Part shown: positions 1 to 8,165 of the stretch, one piece after another
Position numbering within the stretch: the stretch's first letter is position 1
Layout of the letters: each line of letters begins with the position of its first letter
Source: Tannerella sp.
GTDB taxonomy: Bacteria; Bacteroidota; Bacteroidia; Bacteroidales; Tannerellaceae
Length of the DNA: 13,820 bases
Direction: 5' to 3'
Assembly (NCBI GenBank): GCA_031279875.1
Contig: JAITHS010000052.1
Coordinates: 1 to 13,820 of the forward strand
Made by a program: the position numbers and the translations under genes
The notes under the pieces: generated by a model
What the model was told of the DNA's origin: nothing
Database searches by the model: none
What the model saw: the letters and a program-made list of their open reading frames with translations, nothing else

Positions 1-7
1 CAACAAT

Positions 8-118
8 AGTCCCGCATGGGACGACACTTGATTGCGCCGACGCTTATAATGACGGACGTAAGCTCCAAACCGCTTGCAGGGTTTAAAACCACTGCAAGGG
101 TTTTGGGTACCGTCATTA
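8..118. repeat. Nested inverted repeats, REP-like intergenic DNA
   Basis: Three pieces of structure are visible. Positions 8-29 contain the palindromic module gtcccgcatgggac plus a short tail, and this 22-nt string recurs exactly, inverted, at 12590-12611. Positions 47-55 (taatgacgg) pair with 110-118 (ccgtcatta). Inside them, 73-84 (cttgcagggttt) pairs with 86-98 with one extra base. The pattern suggests the edge of a dispersed repeat cluster that continues left of the window. An ORF can be drawn through it (16-234), but its protein is unlike anything recognised and its codons follow the palindromes, so it is not called as a gene. Confidence 0.6.
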
Positions 119-217
119 CTTATCGTTTGGTGCTATCATTCCTGCTCGCAATGACGAATGCCATAGCACCTCAAACTTTTTTGAACCGGCAGTTTCATAA
201 TTCTCAAAATTTTATGC

Positions 218-225
218 TAAATTTG
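218..225 (+). promoter_or_regulatory. Bacteroidota -7 box before the nuclease gene
   Basis: TAAATTTG matches the Bacteroidota sigma-factor -7 consensus TAnnTTTG and lies 19 nt before the nuclease ATG. No convincing TTTG -33 element sits about 19-21 nt upstream. Transcription would begin near 232, giving a very short leader if the first ATG is used. Confidence 0.5.
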
Positions 226-244
226 CAGCCGTAATAACACAAAT

Positions 245-1030
245 ATGATTAAACTATTTACCGTCAATTATTGTATGCGTGTTGCATTAAGTTTTTTGTT
301 AATGCAACTGTGTTGCAGTTGTGTTTTTCCGAAAAAGTCGTTTCATGACGTCGAAATTCCTGCGCGGATAAAAGGCCGATACGAGCAAATTATCTGTCAT
401 TCAGGCTATTCCGTCAGTTACAACGCCGACTGGAGGATATCGAACTGGGTAGCTTACGAACTGACGCCGGAGGAGGTTGCCGGTACCGTTTCGCGTAAAG
501 ACAAGTATATCCCCGACCCGAAAGTCAATGGTGCGACGGCAACAAACGACGACTACAAAGGCTCCGGCTGGGACAGAGGACACATGGCGCCTGCCGCAGA
601 TATGAAGTGGAGCCGTCGGGCGATGGAAGAAAGTTCGTATCTGTCGAATATTTGCCCTCAAAATCACAATTTAAACGGCGGGGTATGGAAAGATATTGAA
701 GAAAAGACACGCAGCATGGTTGTGAAAAAAGGCAGCATGTATGTTGTTTGCGGGCCGATAGTGTCGAAACGTTCTCAAACAATCGGGAGCAACAAAGTGG
801 TCGTGCCGGACGCATTTTTCAAGGCGCTGTTGCAGAAAAACAACCAACGGTGGGAAGCGATAGCGTTCATTTGCCCGAACGAAAGCGGACGCAAAAAACT
901 GTCTTCTTACGCAATGACGATTGACGATTTGGAAAAGATTACCGGTATTGACTTTTTTCATTCACTGCCCGACGAAATAGAAAATGATGTGGAAAGCAGG
1001 TTTGATTTAACTTACTGGAAATTAAAGTAA
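245..1030 (+). CDS. DNA/RNA non-specific endonuclease, probable lipoprotein
   Basis: This 261-residue protein belongs to the beta-beta-alpha-metal (Serratia NucA-type) nuclease family, which cuts single- and double-stranded DNA and RNA with one bound divalent metal. The signature DRGH is at residues 110-113, with H113 as the expected general base. It is followed by the block SNICPQNHNLNGGVWKDIE, where N144 is the expected metal ligand and E152 the conserved acid. The N-terminus is hydrophobic and ends in QLCCSC; a relaxed lipobox with C26 lipidated is plausible, so the enzyme is probably exported and membrane-anchored. ATG 245 is annotated because a -7 box lies just upstream. ATG 275 (M11) would give a more typical lipoprotein leader and cannot be excluded. 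No immunity-like or secretion partner lies next to it. A role in extracellular nucleic-acid scavenging is inferred. Confidence 0.88.
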   Translation: MIKLFTVNYCMRVALSFLLMQLCCSCVFPKKSFHDVEIPARIKGRYEQIICHSGYSVSYNADWRISNWVAYELTPEEVAGTVSRKDKYIPDPKVNGATATNDDYKGSGWDRGHMAPAADMKWSRRAMEESSYLSNICPQNHNLNGGVWKDIEEKTRSMVVKKGSMYVVCGPIVSKRSQTIGSNKVVVPDAFFKALLQKNNQRWEAIAFICPNESGRKKLSSYAMTIDDLEKITGIDFFHSLPDEIENDVESRFDLTYWKLK

Positions 1031-1324
1031 TCATCTTATAATCACATCATCTATAACGTTTGAACCGGCGTGATTGTTGAGGGTCGTTACCAACCGTTTG
1101 CGCATCGACTGTAACTCACTGCGTAAAACCGACGATGACATCGATACGTGTAATACCCTGTGTATCACATATATAGATGTTGTTTTTTGAGATATTTTAG
1201 GGTCAATAATCTCGTCCCACAAACGCATAACACGTGCTTCGAGCATCTTGTGGTACGCTTCGGGATTGTCGCGCCAAAAAAGTTTCATTAAGGCATCAAT
1301 TTTCTCCGTCTTTCGGTGGTACAT
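1031..1324 (-). CDS. DUF721 (DciA-like) small protein
   Basis: This 97-residue protein resembles the DUF721 family: a basic N-terminus (MYHRKTEKI), an amphipathic helix, the conserved Trp in RLWDEII (W36), then a beta-strand and helix segment ending in a hydrophobic C-terminus. DciA, the founding DUF721 protein, helps load or regulate the replicative helicase DnaB. Whether this shorter Bacteroidota member does so is not known from the sequence. The ATG at 1324 lies inside the end of the upstream helicase gene (29-bp overlap), which suggests translational coupling. A later ATG at 1288 would remove the N-terminal stretch typical of the family. The stop codon directly abuts the stop of the converging nuclease gene, with no spacer and no terminator. 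Confidence 0.7.
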   Translation of the reverse strand: MYHRKTEKIDALMKLFWRDNPEAYHKMLEARVMRLWDEIIDPKISQKTTSIYVIHRVLHVSMSSSVLRSELQSMRKRLVTTLNNHAGSNVIDDVIIR

Positions 1325-3614
1325 GAGTGCTTAAAATATTTTTCTTAAAAAACCTGTACGCCAGCCGCAGTTTGCCGTAACCGTATTTGCCGCCGCTCTT
1401 CTCAAAAACCTCCTTAAAAGAGGGATGTTGGGAGTTCATCAGCGGTTTGAGCAGTGTTGTCAGTTCGATAAGTTCGTCTTGTGTAAAAATCTGATATACA
1501 GGCACTTCACCGCCGATATATTCTTCAAGATGACTTTCTATCGTAGAAACGGAAAGACTGCGTTCTGCGGCTATCTCCTGACAGTTTTTGCCCTGTTTAA
1601 AGAGTTTGAGTGTTTCGGCTCTCGTGTCGATTTTCGGCTGTTTCGGCTGTTTCGGTAACGCTGCTTTCGCTCCGTACTGCGTTGCTTTCGCTCCGGACTG
1701 CGGATACTGCGGCTTGCCTTTGGGCTTCAACCCTAACGGATTACCTGTTGAGCCGCCACCCGTTGAGCCGGAGGCATAATCGGTAACCGAGACCGTACTT
1801 TTCGGCAAATTCAGCGTCAAATCGTCAGCCAGAGCAACATTATTATACCTTACCTTTTTCATTTTTTCTATAAAGAAGAACAAATCTTTCTCCAAATCGA
1901 GCAGATTTTTGTAAAAAGTCTTTGCCGACTTGTAGCCCGCCATGATGCGAATATATTTTTGGAAAGGCGTTAAAATACGGCTCGAAATTTGTTCTGCAAA
2001 ATAAGTAACAGCCTTTTGGCAGCGGTCTTTCAGTGCAGAATAATCGCCGGTTTGCTCAGCGAAAAGCGAAATTTTCGACAGTTGCTCGCGGAATTTGCCT
2101 GCCACGTCGCTCATCTCACGCACCGCGATACTGAAATCCTCAACCATCTTGCGTGCCGGTTCATACTCCGTCGATGTTTTGCCGTCGAGCAGTTTTTCAA
2201 ACTCATACAGAAACGTAAACATAGTCTTGAAGTCGAAATACAGCTGTAACCGCTGCTGCCAGAATTTGCTTTTACCTTCGGTAAGTATTCTTTTGAGTTC
2301 ATTTTCAGCCTTTTCCGACTTGCCGAACTCAATGGCATACGTATCTGTCATCACGCAATCGGGCGAGATACGTGTCATCAGCACTATGCCTTCGAGGGTT
2401 GTACAGCGGCTCAAAGCCACGTACGCCTGACCTGCCGCAAACGACGCGCCGATGTCGATTATTGCTTTGTCGAACGTCAAACCCTGACTTTTGTGTATCG
2501 TTACCGCCCACGCCAATTTCAGCGGATACTGCTCAAAAGTGCCGATAACCTCCGATTTAATCTCGCCTTTTGACTTGTCAATATTGTAGCGCACATTTTC
2601 CCACACTTCTTTTCGCACGTCTATAACAGCCTTTGTTTCAGGTATTTCGGCTTTAATTATATCTTTGGTTACAGATTTAATGCGGGCTATTCTGCCGTTA
2701 TAATATTCGCCGTTATTAGAATCGTTACGGATAAACATTACTTGGGCGCCCGCTTTGAGAGGCAGTTCGAGGTCGGTAGGAAGAGAGTAATCGGGGAAGT
2801 CACCTTCTATAACTCCCTTATAAACAAACTCTTGCGAAGGCAGTTTGTTGAGTTCTTCTTTATTCATTCGCTCCGCCTTATAGTTATGCGTCGTCAGAGT
2901 GATATAATTATCATCCGGCGAAGGTCTAAAACCGGGGATATAACGTGCGTTGAGATTATTTAAATCGCTTTGTGTCAAGCAGTTATTGCGTACATTATTG
3001 AGTATTCCGACAAAATATTCTTCATTTTGGCGATATACTTTTTTGAGTTCGAGATAAATTGGCGGCACGCGCTTAAACACATGAGCATGAAAGAAAAACG
3101 GACTTTCGTAATGGTTTTTCAGCAATTCCCACTCTTCGTCTTTGACTACCGGCGGCAGTTGAAACATATCGCCGATATACAGCATTTGAACTCCGCCGAA
3201 AGGTTGGTTGTTGCGCCTCAAACCCTGCATTGTGCGGTCTATGGCGTCAAGCGTATCGGCACGCAACATGCTGACCTCGTCGATTATCAACAACTCTAAC
3301 TGCCTGATAAGGTCTAATTTAGCTTTTCCGAACTGAAATCTGTTGTCTTTGCGGACAACCGTACCGGGGATGTACATTTCAAGCGGCAGCTGAAACAACG
3401 AATGGAGCGTAACACCGCCCGCATTGATAGCCGCCACCCCTGTCGGAGCCGCTACCACTGCGTTTTTATGCGTGTTTTCACGTATGTAACGCAAAAACGT
3501 TGTCTTGCCTGTGCCGGCTTTACCGGTAAGGAAGACATGTTGCGATGTCTCGTTGACAAATGACGTAGCCATTTTGAATACGACATTGTTGTCATCGGTA
3601 ACGTTCTGATTCAT
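1296..3614 (-). CDS. PIF1/RecD-like superfamily 1 helicase with C-terminal HTH
   Basis: This 772-residue protein has an N-terminal helicase core. Walker A is GKAGTGKT (31-38), Walker B is LLIIDEVSML (about 108-117), motif III is GDMFQLPP (148-155), and the UvrD_C_2-type end reads VTIHKSQGLTFDKAIID followed by YVALSRC. These are the hallmarks of PIF1/RecD-type 5'-3' DNA helicases. A helical middle follows, then a low-complexity Gly/Ser/Pro/Lys linker (about 620-668) and a helix-turn-helix of the type found at helicase C-termini (HTH_40-like, about 670-705, NCQEIAAERSLSVSTIESHL). This architecture is common in Bacteroidales. A role in replication-fork or G-quadruplex maintenance is inferred from PIF1 relatives. 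It starts 31 nt after ilvC ends with no -7 box between, so it is probably co-transcribed with ilvC. DUF721 overlaps its end. Confidence 0.9.
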   Translation of the reverse strand: MNQNVTDDNNVVFKMATSFVNETSQHVFLTGKAGTGKTTFLRYIRENTHKNAVVAAPTGVAAINAGGVTLHSLFQLPLEMYIPGTVVRKDNRFQFGKAKLDLIRQLELLIIDEVSMLRADTLDAIDRTMQGLRRNNQPFGGVQMLYIGDMFQLPPVVKDEEWELLKNHYESPFFFHAHVFKRVPPIYLELKKVYRQNEEYFVGILNNVRNNCLTQSDLNNLNARYIPGFRPSPDDNYITLTTHNYKAERMNKEELNKLPSQEFVYKGVIEGDFPDYSLPTDLELPLKAGAQVMFIRNDSNNGEYYNGRIARIKSVTKDIIKAEIPETKAVIDVRKEVWENVRYNIDKSKGEIKSEVIGTFEQYPLKLAWAVTIHKSQGLTFDKAIIDIGASFAAGQAYVALSRCTTLEGIVLMTRISPDCVMTDTYAIEFGKSEKAENELKRILTEGKSKFWQQRLQLYFDFKTMFTFLYEFEKLLDGKTSTEYEPARKMVEDFSIAVREMSDVAGKFREQLSKISLFAEQTGDYSALKDRCQKAVTYFAEQISSRILTPFQKYIRIMAGYKSAKTFYKNLLDLEKDLFFFIEKMKKVRYNNVALADDLTLNLPKSTVSVTDYASGSTGGGSTGNPLGLKPKGKPQYPQSGAKATQYGAKAALPKQPKQPKIDTRAETLKLFKQGKNCQEIAAERSLSVSTIESHLEEYIGGEVPVYQIFTQDELIELTTLLKPLMNSQHPSFKEVFEKSGGKYGYGKLRLAYRFFKKNILSTHVPPKDGEN
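1632..1703. repeat. Short in-frame tandem repeats in the helicase linker
   Basis: A 9-nt unit (tttcggctg) occurs 2.7 times at 1632-1655. A 21-nt unit occurs twice in tandem at 1662-1682 and 1683-1703 with two mismatches. On the coding (minus) strand they give the linker repeats QSGAKAT / QYGAKAA and PKQPKQPK. All units are multiples of three, so copy-number change would alter linker length without breaking the frame. Confidence 0.75.
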
Positions 3615-3645
3615 AGTCTTATATTGTACAGTCGCCTTTGACCGT

Positions 3646-4689
3646 TCAATTGTTTTCCGGTCGCAATTTTCTCACCGTAGCTCCTGCGCGCCACATTTCG
3701 CTGTCGCGGAGGGCGGCAAGTTCGAGGTTGAGTTTCTCGCGATAGTCGGGCTGTGAGTTGGAATCGATAGAGCGTTGTGCTTCTTTGCCGGAGGCTACTT
3801 CGCTGTAAAGTTTCTCAAACACCGGTTTGGTTGCGTCGTGAAACGGTCCCATCCAATCTAATGCGCCGCGTTGTGCCGTTGTAGAGCAGTTGGCATACAT
3901 CCAGTCCATCCCGTTTTCGGCAAATAGTGGTCCGAGCGACTGTGTAAGTTCTTCAACCGTTTCGTTGAAGGCTTCCGAAGGCGAATGTCCGTTTTCGCGC
4001 AAAGTTTCGTATTGTGCTAATAATAAGCCCTGTATAGCGCCCATCAGCGTGCCGCGTTCGCCTGTAAGGTCGGAATAAACTTCTTGCTTGAACGTTGTTT
4101 CAAACAGATAGCCCGAACCTACGCCGATGCCCAGAGCGATAACCCTTTCGCGAGCGCGACCTGTGGCATCCTGAAATATTGCATACGACGAGTTTAACCC
4201 GCGACCTTGCAAAAACATGCGTCTCAAAGACGTTCCCGAACCTTTCGGCGCGACTAAAATAACGTCCACATCGGCGGGCGGCACGATGTTTGTCCGTTCT
4301 TTATAAGTGATAGCGAAGCCGTGCGAAAAATAGAGCGCTTTGCCGGCCGTCAGATGCTTTTTGACCGTCTCCCACTGCTCTATCTGCGCCGCGTCGGACA
4401 ATAGATATTGAATAATTGTAGCGCGTTTACAGGCTTCTTCGATGCCGAAAAGGGTCTCGCCCGATTTCCATCCGTCGGCGATTGCTTTCTCGTAGGTCTT
4501 ACCCTCGCGCTGTCCGACTATGACATTGAAGCCGTTGTCGCGCAGATTAAGGCTCTGACCCGGACCTTGAACGCCATAGCCGATAACTGCTATTGTTTCA
4601 TTTTTTAATACTTCTCTCGCTTTTTCCAGCGGAAACTCCTCGCGGGTAACAACATTCTCGTCTATCCCGCCAAAATTAATTATTGCCAT
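3646..4689 (-). CDS. ilvC: Ketol-acid reductoisomerase (NADP+)
   Basis: This enzyme converts 2-acetolactate (or 2-aceto-2-hydroxybutyrate) to the 2,3-dihydroxy acid using NADPH and Mg2+, the second common step of valine, leucine and isoleucine synthesis, in the cytosol. The 347 residues fit the short class I form. The Rossmann site reads VIGYGVQGPGQS (about 35-46). Later come SHGFAITYK, VAPKGSGTSLRR, and the knotted C-terminal domain with DLTGERGTLMGAIQG (metal-binding acids) and ETVEELTQSLGPLFAENG. The ATG at 4689 gives MAIINFGG, as in other Bacteroidales. It leads a minus-strand unit with the helicase gene. The other ilv/leu genes, often adjacent to ilvC, are absent here. No leader peptide or attenuator is visible in the roughly 30-nt leader. 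Confidence 0.97.
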   Translation of the reverse strand: MAIINFGGIDENVVTREEFPLEKAREVLKNETIAVIGYGVQGPGQSLNLRDNGFNVIVGQREGKTYEKAIADGWKSGETLFGIEEACKRATIIQYLLSDAAQIEQWETVKKHLTAGKALYFSHGFAITYKERTNIVPPADVDVILVAPKGSGTSLRRMFLQGRGLNSSYAIFQDATGRARERVIALGIGVGSGYLFETTFKQEVYSDLTGERGTLMGAIQGLLLAQYETLRENGHSPSEAFNETVEELTQSLGPLFAENGMDWMYANCSTTAQRGALDWMGPFHDATKPVFEKLYSEVASGKEAQRSIDSNSQPDYREKLNLELAALRDSEMWRAGATVRKLRPENN

Positions 4690-4719
4690 TTTCTTTTATT
4701 TAATTTTCAAAAACGGCTG

Positions 4720-4727
4720 CAAAAGTA
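4720..4727 (-). promoter_or_regulatory. Bacteroidota -7 box for ilvC
   Basis: On the minus strand TACTTTTG matches TAnnTTTG, 31 nt before the ilvC ATG. The nearest TTTG that could serve as a -33 box is 24 nt further upstream (4752-4755), longer than usual, so only the -7 element is convincing. It lies back to back with the yidC promoter. Confidence 0.5.
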
Positions 4728-4766
4728 ATCATTTTTTTTTAAATAAATGAACAAAAGAAGATTTTT

Positions 4767-4797
4767 TTTGCAGTATTAAATAAAAGTTGTATCTTTG
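4767..4797 (+). promoter_or_regulatory. Bacteroidota promoter for yidC (-33 and -7)
   Basis: TTTG at 4767-4770 and TATCTTTG at 4790-4797 are separated by 19 nt, a full match to the Bacteroidota TTTG / TAnnTTTG promoter with normal spacing. The -7 box ends 29 nt before the yidC ATG. It is the best-formed promoter in the window. Confidence 0.75.
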
Positions 4798-4826
4798 CGG
4801 CGTTTTTCTCACTTTGAAATTACAGA

Positions 4827-6785
4827 ATGGACAAAAATACGATTACAGGATTTGTACTGATTGGCTTGGTATTGATAGGATTCAGTTATTTAAGCCGTCC
4901 GTCAAAAGAGCAGCAGGAGCAGCGGCAACGCTATATTGATTCAATGACGATTGTTAAGCAGCAAGCCGTTGCAGAGCAGTCTCAACGTGAGGCTGCCATA
5001 AAAGAAGCTACGGTGCAAATGACCGTAGCACAGACCGATTCGGCACGACAGGCTGAAATAAACAACAACTACGGCGTCTTTGCTGCGGCGGTAAACCCGA
5101 CAATAACCGATAGCGCTATAACGGAAGTGCCTGATAATCAGGCACTTATAACGCTCGAAAACAACAAGGTAGAACTGCGTATCAGCCCCAAAGGAGGGCA
5201 GATTGTTTACGCCCGCGTGAAAGATTATGTTACCTACGGCAAAGAGCCGCTAATCCTTTTCGACGAGGGCGATGCGAAGTTTGAATTGTCTTTGATTACT
5301 GCTACAAACCACTTAGTTAACACTTCCGATTTGTGGTTCAAGCCGCTCAACAAGACCGCAACAGGAGTTACAATGCGTTTGCAGGCAGGTGAAGTCGGCG
5401 TTATAGACTTTATTTACAGCCTCAAAGCCGATGATTACATGACCGACTTTACGATTGAGACAAGCGGACTGAACGGCGTCCTCGCTCCGTCGAGTAATTC
5501 GCTTGATATTCAGTGGTTTCAACGCATGAGAGCGCAAGAAAAAGGGCGCAAACTCGAAAACCAATACACGGGGCTGTATTACAAGTTTTTATCCGACGAT
5601 GTAGAGCATTTCGGAGAGGCAAGCGACGAAAACAAATCCCTTTCGGCGCGCCTTCGGTGGATTGGTTACAAAAACAAGTTTTTTGCTGCCGCTTTGATTG
5701 CCGACGAAGCGTTATCGGCTACAAATCTGTCGGTTAAGACCGATAATTCGGATATCGGATACCTCAAAACGTTTATGACAACAACGTCGGTACCGTTTAG
5801 CCTGACGCAGAAAGAAAAAATCGGTTTCAAATGGTTTTTCGGACCCGCAAAATACAAATTATTACGCTCTTACGATAAAGACGTACCCAAAGAACGCCGC
5901 CTCGAATTAGACGAACTCATCCCGCTCGGTTATGCGTGGGTAAGACCTATCAGCGTATATTTCATACTGCCGATATTCGACTTCCTGAGCCGCTTTTTCA
6001 GCAATTACGGCATTATTATTCTGTTGCTTACTTTGGCTGTGAAAATTGTGCTTTATCCGCTGACTTACAAGGGATTAATATCGTCGGCAAAGATGCGCGT
6101 ACTGAAACCGCAGGTTGACGAACTGAAACTCAAATACCCAAAGAAAGAGCAGGCTATGGAACTGCAACAGGCAACAATGGCACTTTACAGCAGCGCCGGT
6201 GCAAGTCCGATGTCGGGATGTTTGCCGATGCTGCTCTCAATGCCCATATTGATAGCACTTTACTGGCTTTTCCCGACTGCTATCGAACTGCGTCAGCAAG
6301 GTTTTCTCTGGGCCGAAGACCTCTCTACTTACGACGATGTTTTCCGCTGGAATGCCGATATTCCGCTGATTTCGTTTATGTTAGGTAATCATCTCAGCCT
6401 TTTTTGCGTGCTTGCAACAGTTGTAAGCGTTTTCTACTCTAAAATCAACATGAACATCAGCGGCGGCGGTCAGCAACAAATGCCCGGAATGAACATGATG
6501 ATTTACCTGATGCCGGTTATGATGTTGTTCTTTTTTAACCAAAGCGCATCAGGATTAAGTTATTACTTCCTTATTTCGTCGGTTATAACGATAGCCCAGA
6601 CGATGCTTTTCCGCTATACTATCAATGAACGGAAACTTCTTGCCAAACTCGAAGAAAACAAGAAGAAACCAAAGAAAAAATCCGGCTTTATGAAGCGTCT
6701 CGAAGAAGCCCAGCGTGCGCAAAAAGAACAACTTCGCAAGCAACAACAGGAACGCGACCGTAAAATGAGGTCGGGAAAACGGTAG
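4827..6785 (+). CDS. yidC: Membrane protein insertase YidC
   Basis: YidC inserts and folds inner-membrane proteins, alone or with SecYEG. The 652 residues follow the Gram-negative layout. An N-terminal membrane anchor (about 6-22) is followed by a Gln/Ala-rich, probably coiled stretch (about 28-80), a large periplasmic beta domain (to about 360), and the conserved C-terminal 60KD_IMP membrane core (about 370-610). The core includes YPLTYKGLISSAKMR, the cytoplasmic coil, and SPMSGCLPMLLSMPILIALYW. The tail after about 610 is very rich in Lys, Arg and Gln, as expected for ribosome binding. The positively charged residue of the hydrophilic groove, Arg366 in E. coli, appears to be Lys406 here. 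The gene has its own strong promoter. The oxidoreductase gene follows after 36 nt and may be co-transcribed. Confidence 0.97.
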   Translation: MDKNTITGFVLIGLVLIGFSYLSRPSKEQQEQRQRYIDSMTIVKQQAVAEQSQREAAIKEATVQMTVAQTDSARQAEINNNYGVFAAAVNPTITDSAITEVPDNQALITLENNKVELRISPKGGQIVYARVKDYVTYGKEPLILFDEGDAKFELSLITATNHLVNTSDLWFKPLNKTATGVTMRLQAGEVGVIDFIYSLKADDYMTDFTIETSGLNGVLAPSSNSLDIQWFQRMRAQEKGRKLENQYTGLYYKFLSDDVEHFGEASDENKSLSARLRWIGYKNKFFAAALIADEALSATNLSVKTDNSDIGYLKTFMTTTSVPFSLTQKEKIGFKWFFGPAKYKLLRSYDKDVPKERRLELDELIPLGYAWVRPISVYFILPIFDFLSRFFSNYGIIILLLTLAVKIVLYPLTYKGLISSAKMRVLKPQVDELKLKYPKKEQAMELQQATMALYSSAGASPMSGCLPMLLSMPILIALYWLFPTAIELRQQGFLWAEDLSTYDDVFRWNADIPLISFMLGNHLSLFCVLATVVSVFYSKINMNISGGGQQQMPGMNMMIYLMPVMMLFFFNQSASGLSYYFLISSVITIAQTMLFRYTINERKLLAKLEENKKKPKKKSGFMKRLEEAQRAQKEQLRKQQQERDRKMRSGKR

Positions 6786-6821
6786 TTATTATAATAATCA
6801 TCATCTATAAACTAACAACTT

Positions 6822-8165
6822 ATGAAAACAACATCAAGAAGACAATTCATTGCGGCTACCATGACAGGTACGCTTGCCGCCGTCGCGACGCCGATAGTTA
6901 AGGCGAGCGAGAAAATAACCGCTCCGACGCTCATCCCTAATGAGGTTTTCGGAGCTAACGACCGTATCCGTGTCGCCGTGCTTGGCGTCAACGGACGCGG
7001 ACAGTCTCACATCGAAGAGGTCATGAAGCAGGAAAACGCTCAAGTCGTTAATCTCTGCGACCCCGACCTCGTTATAGCCCGCAAGAGAGCCGCCGAGTTT
7101 GAGAAAAATTACGGCAAAAAAGTTGCCGTAGAGCAGGATTTCCGCAAGGTGTACGAAAGCAAAGACATCGACGCCGTAACCCTTGCGACGCCCAACCACT
7201 GGCACGCTCTGCAAGTTATACTCGCTTGTCAGGCCGGAAAAGACGTCTATGTTGAAAAACCCGCTACACATAATATATATGAAGGCGGGAAAATGATAGA
7301 GGCGGCGTACAAATACAACCGCATAGTGCAGCACGGCGTACAGCTGCGCAGTTCCGTCTCTATCCGCGAAGCCATTAAGCATCTGCGCGACGGACTGATA
7401 GGCAGGGTATATATGGCACGCGGGTTAGTTTATCGCTGGCGTCCCGACATCGGCAACAAAGGCGTCTCAAACATACCCGAAGGACTTGATTATGACCTCT
7501 GGTGCGGACCGGCACCGATGGTTCCTTTTACCAAAAACCTTGTCCACTACAACTGGCACTGGCATTGGAACTACGGCAACGGCGATGTCGGCAATCAGGG
7601 TATCCACGAAACAGACCTCTGCATGTGGGGGCTTGACATTTCTTCCCTGCCCGAACGCATCACATCCATGGGAGGTAAATTTCTCTGGGATGACTGTAAG
7701 GAAGTGCCTGAAATTCAGACTTCTATCTATCATTATCCCAAAGAAAAGAAAATAATACAGTTTGAAGTGCGCAACTGGTGTACCAACCTCGAAGACGGCG
7801 CCGGAGTAGGCAACATCTTCTACGGCGACAAAGGTTATCTCGTCGTCAACGGCTACGGCTCCTACCAGTCGTTTCTCGGCGAGAAGCGCGAAAAAGGTCC
7901 GGCACGCTCCGAAAGCGGCGAACTGACATTGCATTTTAAAAACTGGCTCGACGCTATCCGCGCCCGCGATATGAGTATCCAAAACGGACCTGTCGAAACA
8001 GGACATCTCTCGTCCGCACTCGCACATCTGGGCAACATATCTTACCGTCTCGGCAGACAGTTGGATTTTGACCCCGTAGCCGAACAGTTTATTGGCGACG
8101 AAGATGCCAACCGCATGAGAACGCGCGAGTACCGCCAGCCGTTTATTTTGCCGGAAAAGATTTGA
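6822..8165 (+). CDS. Gfo/Idh/MocA family oxidoreductase with Tat signal
   Basis: This is an NAD(P)-dependent sugar or cyclitol dehydrogenase-like protein of 447 residues. The N-terminus has a twin-arginine leader (SRRQF, R6-R7, then a hydrophobic stretch to about A28), so it is predicted to be exported folded with its cofactor. The Rossmann motif GVNGRG is at 55-60, ATPNHWHA at 122-129 and the family EKP motif at 145-147. In the C-terminal domain the block HWHWNYGNGDVGNQGIHETDL (about 246-265) holds the likely catalytic His262. The HWHWNYGNGD block matches the dehydrogenase-type members rather than GH109 glycosidases. The substrate cannot be predicted. No -7 box is seen in the 36 nt after yidC. 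The 3' end overlaps kdsB by 23 bp on the other strand. Confidence 0.9.
   Translation: MKTTSRRQFIAATMTGTLAAVATPIVKASEKITAPTLIPNEVFGANDRIRVAVLGVNGRGQSHIEEVMKQENAQVVNLCDPDLVIARKRAAEFEKNYGKKVAVEQDFRKVYESKDIDAVTLATPNHWHALQVILACQAGKDVYVEKPATHNIYEGGKMIEAAYKYNRIVQHGVQLRSSVSIREAIKHLRDGLIGRVYMARGLVYRWRPDIGNKGVSNIPEGLDYDLWCGPAPMVPFTKNLVHYNWHWHWNYGNGDVGNQGIHETDLCMWGLDISSLPERITSMGGKFLWDDCKEVPEIQTSIYHYPKEKKIIQFEVRNWCTNLEDGAGVGNIFYGDKGYLVVNGYGSYQSFLGEKREKGPARSESGELTLHFKNWLDAIRARDMSIQNGPVETGHLSSALAHLGNISYRLGRQLDFDPVAEQFIGDEDANRMRTREYRQPFILPEKI

Noticed and set aside
6834..7382. 182-codon open frame on the minus strand
   Set aside because: It is antisense to the Tat leader and Rossmann domain of the oxidoreductase, with no recognisable motif and no promoter.
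6822..8165. GH109 glycosidase identity for the oxidoreductase
   Set aside because: The HWHWNYGNGD...GIHETD block fits the dehydrogenase-type Gfo/Idh/MocA members better than the GH109 pattern as remembered.
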